Assembly (NCBI RefSeq): GCF_029227915.1
Contig: NC_079876.1
Span: 3,474,001-3,538,000 of the forward strand
Source: Hydractinia symbiolongicarpus
Taxonomy: Eukaryota; Cnidaria; Hydrozoa; Anthoathecata; Hydractiniidae
Direction of reading: 5' to 3'
DNA: 64,000 nt
Made by a program: the position numbers and the translations under genes. The notes beneath the pieces are model-generated. The model made no database searches. It was given only the letters and a program-made list of their open reading frames with translations, and was not told the DNA's origin. Shown piece by piece: positions 1 to 11,760 of the stretch (the first letter of the stretch is position 1; the number at the start of each line of letters is the position of its first letter).

Positions 1-3
1 TTT

Positions 4-25
4 TCAAAAATGTTTTCATTTTTGA
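4..25 (+). repeat. Perfect dyad (hairpin-capable) element, representative
   Basis: Left arm tcaaaaatg (4-12), loop tttt (13-16), right arm catttttga (17-25): a perfect 9-bp inverted repeat with a 4-base loop. The same element recurs about once per monomer across the window. Variants with tcaaaattg, tcagaaatg, tcataaatg or ttaaaaatg in the left arm lose one base pair. Whether it forms a cruciform or binds a protein cannot be told from sequence. Confidence 0.9.
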
Positions 26-215
26 TGAGACGCTGAATAAAAGAAGTTTAATCGCCGGCAAACGAAAACCTGCGATTTCCCGTAAATCCCGGACTCGGCC
101 CGTATAGTAATGAAAGTACCCGGGATGTAAACTCATTTCCCGAACGATTTTTTAAATTATTATTTCACCACTAAAACCCATGAGACTTGTAGTTTTTAAA
201 AATGTTTTCATTTTT
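24..215 (+). repeat. Representative short 192-bp monomer (class A)
   Basis: Identical in layout to the 203-bp form except that the segment between gtatag and gaaagtaccc is 11 bp shorter, giving tagtaatgaaag, followed by cccggga instead of caggga. The tagtaatg marker starts at 105, 907, 1708, 2509, 3514, 4315, 5116, 5714, 6515, 7112, 7913, 8714, 9515, 10315, 10709, 11509, 12918 and 13719. It then recurs irregularly until about 43,818, after which the forward arm has none. It is inherited as a fixed variant, not a repeated accident, because it always travels with the same linked substitutions. Confidence 0.95.
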
Positions 216-418
216 GATGAGACGCTGAATAAAAGAGGTTTAATCGCCGGCAAACGAAAACCCGCCATTTCCCGTAAACCCCGGACTCGGCCCGCATAGT
301 CAAAAGTATACAAAGAAAGTACCCAGGGAGTAAACTCATTTCCCCAACGATTTTTTAAATTATTTTTTCACCACTAAAACGCATGAGACTTGTAGTTTTC
401 AAAATTGTTTTAATTTTT
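216..418 (+). repeat. Representative full-length 203-bp monomer (class B)
   Basis: One monomer, counted from gatgagacgc to the next copy. In order it holds gtttaatcgccggcaaacg, the GC-rich block cgccatttcccgtaaac, ggactcggcccgcatag, the palindrome gtatac within aaaagtatacaaag, gtacccagggag, the AT-rich block gattttttaaatt, caccactaaaacgcatgag, and the start of the dyad that ends in the next unit. It contains many CpG dinucleotides, so the satellite is not strongly CpG depleted. The length is close to a nucleosome plus linker. Confidence 0.95.
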
Positions 419-2936
419 GATGAGACGCTTAATAAAAGAAGTTTAATCGCCGGCAAACGAAAACCTGCGATTTCCCGTAAATCCCGGACTCGGCCCGTAT
501 AGTCAAAAGTATACAAAGAAAGTACCCAGGGTGTAAACTCATTTCCCGAACGATTTTTTAAATTATTATTTCACCACTAAAGCCAATGAGACTTGTAGTT
601 TTTAAAAATGTTTTCATTTTTGATGAGACGCTGAATAAAACAAGTTTAAACGCCGGCAAAAGAAAACCCGCGACTTCCCGTAAATCCCGGACTCGGCCCG
701 TATAGTCAAAAGTATACAAAGAAAGTACCCAGGGAGTAAACTCATTTCCCGAACGATTTTTTAAAATATTTTTTCACCACTAAAACGCATGAGACTTGTA
801 GTTTTCAAAAATGTTTTCATTTTTGATGAGACGCTGAATAAAAGAAGTTTAATCGCCGGCAAACGAACAACCTGCTATTTCCCGTAAATCCCGGACTCGG
901 CCCGTATAGTAATGAAAGTACCCGGGATGTAAACTCATTTCCCGAACGATTTTTTAAATTATTATTTCACCACTAAAACCCATGAGACTTGTAGTTTTTA
1001 AAAATGTTTTCATTTTTGATGAGACGCTGAATAAAAGAAGTTTAATCGCCGGCAAACGAAAACCCGCCATTTCCCGTTAACCCCGGACTCGGCCCGCATA
1101 GTCAAAAGTATACAAAGAAAGTACCCAGGGAGTAAACTCATTTCCCGAACGATTTTTTAAATTATTTTTTCACCACTAAAACGCACGAGACTTGTAGTTT
1201 TCAAAATTGTTTTCATTTTTGATGAGACGCTGAATAAAAGAAGTTTAATCGCCGGCAAATGAAAACCTGCGATTTCCCGTAAATCCCGGACTCGGCCCGT
1301 ATAGTCAAAAGTATACAAAGAAAGTACCCAGGGTTTAAACTCATTTCCCGAACGATTTTTTAAATTATTATTTCACCACTAAAGCCCATGAGACTTGTAG
1401 TTTTTAAAAATGTTTTCATTTTTGATGAGACGCTGAATAAAAGAAGTTTAAACGCCGGCAAAAGAAAACCCGCGACTTCCCGTAAATCCTGGACTCGGCC
1501 CGTATAGTCAAAAGTATACAAAGAAAATACCCAGGGAGTAAACTCATTTCCCGAACGATTTTTTAAAATATTTTTTCAGCACTAAAACGCATGAGACTTG
1601 TAGTTTTCAAAAATGTTTTCATTTTTGATGAGACGCTGAATAAAAGAAGTTTAATCGCCGGCAAACGAAAACCTGCGATTTCCCGTAAATCCCGGACTCG
1701 GCCCGTATAGTAATGAAAGTACCCGGGATGTAAACTCCTTTCCCGAACGATTTTTTAAATTATTATTTCACCACTAAAACCCATGAGACTTGTAGTTTTT
1801 AAAAATGTTTTCATTTTTGATGAGACGCTGAATAAAAGAGGTTTAATCGCCGGCAAACGAAAACCCGCCATTTCCCGTAAACCCCGGACTCGGCCCGCAT
1901 AGTCAAAAGTATACAAAGAAAGTACCCAGGGAGTAAACTCATTTCCCGAACGATTTTTTAAATTATTTTTTCACCACTAAAACGCATGAGACTTGTAGTT
2001 TTCAAAATTGTTTTCATTTTTGATGAGACGCTGAATAAAAGAAGTTTAATCGCCGGCAAACGAAAACCTGCGATTTCCCGTAAATCCCGGACTCGGCCCG
2101 TATAGTCAAAAGTATACAAAGAAAGTACCCAGGGTGTAAACTCATTTCCCGAACGATTTTTTAAATTATTATTTCACCACTAAAGCCAATGAGACTTGTA
2201 GTTTTTTAAAATGTTTTCATTTTTGATGAGACGCTGAATAAAAGAAGTTTAAACGCCGGCAAAAGAAAACCCGCGACTTCCCGTAAATCCTGGACTCGGC
2301 CCGTATAGCCAAAAGTATACAAAGAAAGTACCCAGGGAGTAAACTCATTTCCCGAACGATTTTTTAAAATATTTTTTCAGCACTAAAACGCATGAGACTT
2401 GTAGTTTTCAAAAATGTTTTCATTTTTGATGAGACGCTGAATAAAAGAAGTTTAATCGCCGGCAAACGAAAACCTGCGATTTCCCGTAAATCCCGGACTC
2501 GGCCCGTATAGTAATGAAAGTACCCGGGATGTAAACGCATTTCCCGAACGATTTTTTAAATTATTATTTCACCACTAAAACCCATGAGACTTGTAGTTTT
2601 TAAAAATGTTTTCATTTTTGATGAGACGCTGAATAAAAGAGGTTTAATCGCCGGCAAACGAAAACCCGCCATTTCCCGTAAACCCCGGACTCGGCCTGCA
2701 TAGTCAAAAGTATACAAAGAAAGTACCCAGGGAGTAAACTCATTTCCCGAACGATTTTTTAAATTATTTTTTCACCACTAAAACGCATGAGACTTGTAGT
2801 TTTCAAAATTGTTTTCATTTTTGATGAGACGCTGAATAAAAGAAGTTTAATCGCCGGCAAACGAAAACCTGCGATTTCCCGTAAATCCCGGACTCGGCCC
2901 GTATAGTCAAAAGTATACAAAGAAAGTACCCAGGGT
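330..2936 (+). repeat. 2,607-bp tandem duplication, copy 1
   Basis: Thirteen monomers: three four-mers (801-802 bp each) plus one extra monomer, 2,607 bp in total. Rare private changes recur exactly 2,607 bp downstream: ccccaacg, the pair taatttttg/gacgcttaataaaag, aataaaacaag, gaacaacctgctat, cccgttaacccc, the cacgagac variant, actcctttcc and aaacgcatttcc. I noticed no difference between the copies at these sites. Confidence 0.93.
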
Positions 2937-5543
2937 GTAAACTCATTTCCCCAACGATTTTTTAAATTATTTTTTCACCACTAAAACGCATGAGACTTGT
3001 AGTTTTCAAAATTGTTTTAATTTTTGATGAGACGCTTAATAAAAGAAGTTTAATCGCCGGCAAACGAAAACCTGCGATTTCCCGTAAATCCCGGACTCGG
3101 CCCGTATAGTCAAAAGTATACAAAGAAAGTACCCAGGGTGTAAACTCATTTCCCGAACGATTTTTTAAATTATTATTTCACCACTAAAGCCAATGAGACT
3201 TGTAGTTTTTAAAAATGTTTTCATTTTTGATGAGACGCTGAATAAAACAAGTTTAAACGCCGGCAAAAGAAAACCCGCGACTTCCCGTAAATCCCGGACT
3301 CGGCCCGTATAGTCAAAAGTATACAAAGAAAGTACCCAGGGAGTAAACTCATTTCCCGAACGATTTTTTAAAATATTTTTTCACCACTAAAACGCATGAG
3401 ACTTGTAGTTTTCAAAAATGTTTTCATTTTTGATGAGACGCTGAATAAAAGAAGTTTAATCGCCGGCAAACGAACAACCTGCTATTTCCCGTAAATCCCG
3501 GACTCGGCCCGTATAGTAATGAAAGTACCCGGGATGTAAACTCATTTCCCGAACGATTTTTTAAATTATTATTTCACCACTAAAACCCATGAGACTTGTA
3601 GTTTTTAAAAATGTTTTCATTTTTGATGAGACGCTGAATAAAAGAAGTTTAATCGCCGGCAAACGAAAACCCGCCATTTCCCGTTAACCCCGGACTCGGC
3701 CCGCATAGTCAAAAGTATACAAAGAAAGTACCCAGGGAGTAAACTCATTTCCCGAACGATTTTTTAAATTATTTTTTCACCACTAAAACGCACGAGACTT
3801 GTAGTTTTCAAAATTGTTTTCATTTTTGATGAGACGCTGAATAAAAGAAGTTTAATCGCCGGCAAATGAAAACCTGCGATTTCCCGTAAATCCCGGACTC
3901 GGCCCGTATAGTCAAAAGTATACAAAGAAAGTACCCAGGGTTTAAACTCATTTCCCGAACGATTTTTTAAATTATTATTTCACCACTAAAGCCCATGAGA
4001 CTTGTAGTTTTTAAAAATGTTTTCATTTTTGATGAGACGCTGAATAAAAGAAGTTTAAACGCCGGCAAAAGAAAACCCGCGACTTCCCGTAAATCCTGGA
4101 CTCGGCCCGTATAGTCAAAAGTATACAAAGAAAATACCCAGGGAGTAAACTCATTTCCCGAACGATTTTTTAAAATATTTTTTCAGCACTAAAACGCATG
4201 AGACTTGTAGTTTTCAAAAATGTTTTCATTTTTGATGAGACGCTGAATAAAAGAAGTTTAATCGCCGGCAAACGAAAACCTGCGATTTCCCGTAAATCCC
4301 GGACTCGGCCCGTATAGTAATGAAAGTACCCGGGATGTAAACTCCTTTCCCGAACGATTTTTTAAATTATTATTTCACCACTAAAACCCATGAGACTTGT
4401 AGTTTTTAAAAATGTTTTCATTTTTGATGAGACGCTGAATAAAAGAGGTTTAATCGCCGGCAAACGAAAACCCGCCATTTCCCGTAAACCCCGGACTCGG
4501 CCCGCATAGTCAAAAGTATACAAAGAAAGTACCCAGGGAGTAAACTCATTTCCCGAACGATTTTTTAAATTATTTTTTCACCACTAAAACGCATGAGACT
4601 TGTAGTTTTCAAAATTGTTTTCATTTTTGATGAGACGCTGAATAAAAGAAGTTTAATCGCCGGCAAACGAAAACCTGCGATTTCCCGTAAATCCCGGACT
4701 CGGCCCGTATAGTCAAAAGTATACAAAGAAAGTACCCAGGGTGTAAACTCATTTCCCGAACGATTTTTTAAATTATTATTTCACCACTAAAGCCAATGAG
4801 ACTTGTAGTTTTTTAAAATGTTTTCATTTTTGATGAGACGCTGAATAAAAGAAGTTTAAACGCCGGCAAAAGAAAACCCGCGACTTCCCGTAAATCCTGG
4901 ACTCGGCCCGTATAGCCAAAAGTATACAAAGAAAGTACCCAGGGAGTAAACTCATTTCCCGAACGATTTTTTAAAATATTTTTTCAGCACTAAAACGCAT
5001 GAGACTTGTAGTTTTCAAAAATGTTTTCATTTTTGATGAGACGCTGAATAAAAGAAGTTTAATCGCCGGCAAACGAAAACCTGCGATTTCCCGTAAATCC
5101 CGGACTCGGCCCGTATAGTAATGAAAGTACCCGGGATGTAAACGCATTTCCCGAACGATTTTTTAAATTATTATTTCACCACTAAAACCCATGAGACTTG
5201 TAGTTTTTAAAAATGTTTTCATTTTTGATGAGACGCTGAATAAAAGAGGTTTAATCGCCGGCAAACGAAAACCCGCCATTTCCCGTAAACCCCGGACTCG
5301 GCCTGCATAGTCAAAAGTATACAAAGAAAGTACCCAGGGAGTAAACTCATTTCCCGAACGATTTTTTAAATTATTTTTTCACCACTAAAACGCATGAGAC
5401 TTGTAGTTTTCAAAATTGTTTTCATTTTTGATGAGACGCTGAATAAAAGAAGTTTAATCGCCGGCAAACGAAAACCTGCGATTTCCCGTAAATCCCGGAC
5501 TCGGCCCGTATAGTCAAAAGTATACAAAGAAAGTACCCAGGGT
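2937..5543 (+). repeat. 2,607-bp tandem duplication, copy 2
   Basis: Direct tandem copy of the preceding block. The junction lies at about 2,936/2,937, inside a monomer and in register, where cagggtgtaaactc leads into the rare ccccaacg variant. The marker spacing of class A across this junction is 1,005 bp instead of 801, because the duplicated block is not a whole number of four-mers. Near identity implies a recent unequal exchange, or alternatively an assembly duplication. Confidence 0.92.
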
Positions 5544-8500
5544 GTAAACTCATTTCCCGAACGATTTTTTAAATTATTATTTCACCACTAAAGCCACTGA
5601 GACTTGTAGTTTTTAAAAATGTTTTCATTTTTGATGAGACGCTGAATAAAAGAAGTTTAATCGCCGGCAAACGAAAACCTGCGATTTCCCGTAAATCCCG
5701 GACTCGGCCCGTATAGTAATGAAAGTACCCGGGATGTAAACTCATTTCCCGAACGATTTTTTAAATTATTATTTCACCACTAAAACCCATGAGACTTGTA
5801 GTTTTTAAAAATGTTTTCATTTTTGATGAGACGCTGAATAAAAGAGGTTTAATCGCCGGCAAACGAAAACCCGCCATTTCCCGTAAACCCCGGACTCGGC
5901 CCGCATAGTCAAAAGTATACAAAGAAAGTACCCAGGGAGTAAACTCATTTCCCGAACGATTTTTTAAATTATTTTTTCACCACTAAAACGCATGAGACTT
6001 GTAGTTTTCAAAATTGTTTTCATTTTTGATGAGACGCTGAATAAAAGAAGTTTAATCGCCGGCAAACGAAAACCTGCGATTTCCCGTAAATCCCGGGCTC
6101 GGCCCGTATAGTCAAAAGTATACAAAGAAAGTACCCAGGGTGTAAACTCATTTCCCGAACGATTTTTTAAATTATTATTTCACCACTAAAGCCAATGAGA
6201 CTTGTAGTTTTTTAAAATGTTTTCATTTTTGATGAGACGCTGAATAAAAGAAGTTTAAACGCCGGCAAAAGAAAACCCGCGACTTCCCGTAAATCCTGGA
6301 CTCGGCCCGTATAGCCAAAAGTATACAAAGAAAGTACCCAGGGAGTAAACTCATTTCCCGAACGATTTTTTAAAATATTTTTTCAGCACTAAAACGCATG
6401 AGACTTGTAGTTTTCAAAAATGTTTTCATTTTTGATGAGACGCTGAATAAAAGAAGTTTAATCGCCGGCAAACGAAAACCTGCGATTTCCCGTAAATCCC
6501 GGACTCGGCCCGTATAGTAATGAAAGTTCCCGGGATGTAAACTCATTTCCCGAACGATTTTTTAAATTATTATTTCACCACTAAAGCCAATGAGACTTGT
6601 AGTTTTTAAAAATGTTTTCATTTTTGATGAGACGCTGAATAAAAGAAGTTTAAACGCCGGCAAAAGAAAACCCGCGACTTCCCGTAAATCCTGGACTCGG
6701 CCCGTATAGCCAAAAGTATACAAAGAAAGTACCCAGGGAGTAAACTCATTTCCCGAACGATTTTTAAATTATTATTTCACCACTAAAACCCATGAGACTT
6801 ATAGTTTTTAAAAATGTTTTCATTTTTGATGAGACGCTGAATAAAAGAAGTTTAATCGGCGGCAAACAAAAACCCGCCATTTCCCGTAAACGCCGGACTC
6901 GGCCCGTATAGTCAAAAGTATACAAAGAAAGTACCCAGGGAGTAAACTCATTTCCCGAACGATTTTTTAAAATATTTTTTCAGCACTAAAACGCATGAGA
7001 CTTGTAGTTTTCAAAAATGTTTTCATTTTTGATGAGACGCTGAATAAAAGAAGTTTAATCGCCGGCAAACGAAAACCTGCGATTTCCCGTAAATCCCGGA
7101 CTCGGCCCGTATAGTAATGAAAGTACCCGGGATGTAAACTCATTTCCTGAACGATTTTTTAAATTATTATTTCACCACTAAAACCCATGAGACTTGTAGT
7201 TTTTAAAAATGTTTTCATTTTTGATGAGACGCTGAATAAAAGAGGTTTAATCGCCGGCAAACGAAAACCCGCCATTTCCCGTAAACCCCGGACTCGGCCC
7301 GCATAGTCAAAAGTATACAAAGAAAGTACCCAGGGAGTAAACTCATTTCCCGAACGATTTTTTAAATTATTTTTTCACCACTAAAACGCATGAGACTTGT
7401 AGTTTTCAAAATTGTTTTCATTTTTGATGAGACACTGAATAAAAGAAGTTTAATCGCCGGCAAACGAAAACCTGCGATTTCCCGTAAATCCCGGACTCGG
7501 CCCGTATAGTCAAAAGTATACAAAGAAAGTACCCAGGGTGTAAACTCATTTCCCGAACGATTTTTTAAATTATTATTTCACCACTAAAGCCAATGAGACT
7601 TGTAGTTTTTTAAAATGTTTTCATTTTTGATGAGACGCTGAATAAAAGAAGTTTAAACGCCGGCAAAAGAAAACCCGCGACTTCCCGTAAATCCTGGTCT
7701 CGGCCCGTATAGCCAAAAGTATACAAAGAAAGTACCCAGGGAGTAAACTCATTTCCCGAACGATTTTTTAAAATATTTTTTCAGCACTAAAACGCATGAG
7801 ACTTGTAGTTTTCAAAAATGTTTTCATTTTTGATGAGACGCTGAATAAAAGAAGTTTAATCGCCGGCAAACGAAAACCTGCGATTTCCCGTAAATCCCGG
7901 ACTCGGCCCGTATAGTAATGAAAGTTCCCGGGATGTAAACTCATTTCCCGAACGATTTTTTAAATTATTATTTCACCACTAAAACCCATGAGACTTGTAG
8001 TTTTTAAAAATGTTTTCATTTTTGATGAGACGCTGAATAAAAGAGGTTTAATCGCCGGCAAACGAAAACCCGCCATTTCCCGTAAACTCCGGACTCGGCC
8101 TGCATAGTCAAAAGTATACAAAGAAAGTACCCAGGGAGTAAACTCATTTCCCGAACGATTTTTTAAATTATTTTTTCACCACTAAAACGCATGAGACTTG
8201 TAGTTTTCAAAATTGTTTTCATTTTTGATGAGACGCTGAATAAAAGAAGTTTAATCGCCGGCAAACGAAAACCTGCGATTTCCCGTAAATCCCGGACTCG
8301 GCCCGTATAGTCAAAAGTATACAAAGAAAGTACCCAGGGTGTAAACTCATTTCCCGAACGATTTTTTAAATTATTATTTCACCACTAAAGCCAATGAGAC
8401 TTGTAGTTTTTAAAAATGTTTTCATTTTTGATGAGACGCTGAATAAAAGAAGTTTAAACGCCGGCAAAAGAAAACCCGCGACTTCCCGTAAATCCTGGAC

Positions 8501-11500
8501 TCGGCCCGTATAGCCAAAAGTATACAAAGAAAGTACCCAGGGAGTAAACTCATTTCCCGAACGATTTTTTAAAATATTTTTTCAGCACTAAAACGCATGA
8601 GACTTGTAGTTTTCAAAAATGTTTTCATTTTTGACGAGACGCTGAATAAAAGAAGTTTAATCTCCGGCAAACAATAACCTGCGATTTCCCGTAAATCCCG
8701 GACTCGCTCCGTATAGTAATGAAAGTACCCGGGATGTAAACTCATTTCCCGAACGATTTTTTAAATTATTATTTCACCACTAAAACCCATGAGACTTGTA
8801 GTTTTTAAAAATGTTTTCATTTTTGATGAGACGCTGAATAAAAGAGGTTTAATCGCCGGCAAACGAAAACCCGCCATTTCCCGTAAACCCCGGACTCGGC
8901 CTGCATAGTCAAAAGTATACAAAGAAAGTACCCAGGGAGTAAACTCATTTCCCGAACGATTTTTTAAATTATTTTTTCACCACTAAAACGCATGAGACTT
9001 GTAGTTTTCAAAATTGTTTTCATTTTTGATGAGACGCTGAATAAAAGAAGTTTAATCGCCGGCAAACGAAAACCTGCGATTTCCCGTAAATCCCGGACTC
9101 GGCCCATATAGTCAAAAGTATACAAAGAAAGTACCCAGGGTGTAAACTCATTTCCCGAACGATTTTTTAAATTATTATTTCACCACTAAAGCCAATGAGA
9201 CTTGTAGTTTTTAAAAATGTTTTCATTTTTGATGAGACGCTGAATAAAAGAAGTTTAAACGCCGGCAAAAGAAAACCCGCGACTTCCCGTAAATCCTGGA
9301 CTCGGCCCGTATAGCCAAAAGTATACAAAGAAAGTACCCAGGGAGTAAACTCATTTCCCGAACGATTTTTTAAAATATTTTTTCAGCACTAAAACGCATG
9401 AGACTTGTAGTTTTCAAAAATGTTTTCATTTTTGATGAGACGCTGAATAAAAGAAGTTTAATCTCCGGCAAACAATAACCTGCGATTTCCCGTAAATCCC
9501 GGACTCGCTGCGTATAGTAATGAAAGTACCCGGGATGTAAACTCATTTCCCGAACGATTTTTTAAATTATTATTTCACCACTAAAACCCATGAGACTTGT
9601 AGTTTTTAAAAATGTTTTCATTTTTGATGAGACGCTGAATAAAAGAGGTTTAATCGCCGGCAAACGAAAACCCGCCATTTCCCGTAAACCCCGGACTCGG
9701 CCTGCATAGTCAAAAGTATACAAAGAAAGTACCCAGGGAGTAAACTCATTTCCCGAACGATTTTTTAAATTATTTTTTCACCACTAAAACGCATGAGACT
9801 TGTAGTTTTCAAAATTGTTTTCATTTTTGATGAGACGCTTAATAAAAGAAGTTTAATCGCCGGCAAACGAAAACCTGCGATTTCCCGTAAATCCCGGACT
9901 CGGCCCGTATAGTCAAAAGTATACAAAGAAAGTACCCAGGGTGTAAACTCATTTCCCGAACGATTTTTAAATTATTATTTCGCCACTAAAGCCAATGAGA
10001 CTTGTAGTTTTTAAAAATGTTTTCATTTTTGATGAGACGCTGAATAAAAGAAGTTTAAACGCCGGCAAAAGAAAACCCGCGACTTCCCGTAAATCCTGGA
10101 CTCGGCCCGTATAGCCAAAAGTATACAAAGAAAGTACCCAGGGAGTAAACTCATTTCCCGAACGATTTTTTAAAATATTTTTTCAGCACTAAAACGCATG
10201 AGACTTGTAGTTTTCAAAAATGTTTTCATTTTTGATGAGACGCTGAATAAAAGAAGTTTAATCTCCGGCAAACAAAAACCTGCGATTTCCCGTAAATCCC
10301 GGACTCGCTCCGTATAGTAATGAAAGTACCCGGGATGTAAACTCATTTCCCGAACGATTTTTAAATTATTATTTCACCACTAAAACCCATGAGACTTATA
10401 GTTTTTAAAAATGTTTTCATTTTTGATGAGACGCTGAATAAAAGAAGTTTAATCGCCGGCAAACAAAAACCCGCCATTTCCCGTAAACGCCGGACTCGGC
10501 CCGTATAGTCAAAAGTATACAAAGAAAGTACCCAGGGAGTAAACTCATTTCCCGAACGATTTTTTAAAATATTTTATCAGCACTAAAACGCATGAGACTT
10601 GTAGTTTTCAAAAATGTTTTCATTTTTGATGAGACGCTGAATAAAAGAAGTTTAATCGCCGGCAAACGAAAACCTGCGATTTCCCGTAAATCCCGGACTC
10701 GGCCCGTATAGTAATGAAAGTACCCGGGATGTAAACTCATTTCCCGAACGATTTTTTAAATTATTATTTCACCACTAAAACCCATGAGACTTGTAGTTTT
10801 TAAAAATGTTTTCATTTTTGATGAGACGCTGAATAAAAGAGGTTTAATCGCCGGCAAACGAAAACCCGCCATTTCCCGTAAACCCCGGACTCGGCCTGCA
10901 TAGTCAAAAGTATACAAAGAAAGTACCCAGGGAGTAAACTCATTTCCCGAACGATTTTTTAAATTATTTTTTCACCACTAAAACGCATGAGACTTGTAGT
11001 TTTCAAAATTGTTTTCATTTTTGATGAGACGCTTAATAAAAGAAGTTTAATCGCCGGCAAACGAAACCTGCGATTTCCCGTAAATCCCGGACTCGGCCCG
11101 TATAGTCAAAAGTATACAAAGAAAGTACCCAGGGTGTAAACTCATTTCCCGAACGATTTTTTAAATTATTATTTCACCACTAAAGCCAATGAGACTTGTA
11201 GTTTTTAAAAATGTTTTCATTTTTGATGAGACGCTGAATAAAAGAAGTTTAAACGCCGGCAAAAGAAAACCCGCGACTTCCCGTAAATCCTGGACTCGGC
11301 CCGTATAGCCAAAAGTATACAAAGAAAGTACCCAGGGAGTAAACTCATTTCCCGAACGATTTTTTAAAATATTTTTTCAGCACTAAAACGCATGAGACTT
11401 GTAGTTTTCAAAAATGTTTTCATTTTTGATGAGACGCTGAATAAAAGAAGTTTAATCTCCGGCAAACAAAAACCTGCGATTTCCCGTAAATCCCGGACTC

Positions 11501-11760
11501 GCTCCGTATAGTAATGAAAGTACCCGGGATGTAAACTCATTTCCCGAACGATTTTTAAATTATTATTTCACCACTAAAACCCATGAGACTTATAGTTTTT
11601 AAAAATGTTTTCATTTTTGATGAGACGCTGAATAAAAGAAGTTTAATCGCCGGCAAACAAAAACCCGCCATTTCCCGTAAACGCCGGACTCGGCCCGTAT
11701 AGTCAAAAGTATACAAAGAAAGTACCCAGGGAGTAAACTCATTTCCCGAACGATTTTTTA
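5544..11760 (+). repeat. 801-bp A-B-C-D higher-order repeat with local indels
   Basis: Continuation of the four-mer. Class A spacing is 801 bp in most steps (5714-6515, 7112-7913-8714-9515), with exceptions of about 597 (5116-5714 and 6515-7112) and 394 (10315-10709), which are losses of one and two monomers. From about 8,640 a derived class A appears, with atctccggcaaac and gactcgctccg. A related class B has cttatag and aaacgccgg. A stretch from about 9,985 to 10,568 is repeated 1,194 bp downstream at about 11,180-11,762. Confidence 0.88.

Larger units (their letters stand above)
1..329 (+). repeat. End of an A-B-C-D higher-order unit
   Basis: Holds the end of one four-mer: a class A monomer (tagtaatg at 105) followed by most of a class B monomer. 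It leads directly into the duplicated 2,607-bp block and differs from the duplication's own junction by gcatag versus gtatag and gggag versus gggtg. Confidence 0.85.

Noticed and set aside
4-25. Rho-independent terminator reading of the dyad
   Set aside because: The stem is AT-rich with no GC core, recurs in every monomer and has no gene upstream; it is better described as a structural dyad.
330-5543. Treating the 2,607-bp identity as a certain assembly error
   Set aside because: Near-identical tandem duplicates are expected from recent unequal exchange in satellites. Sequence alone cannot decide, so it is reported as a duplication with that caveat.
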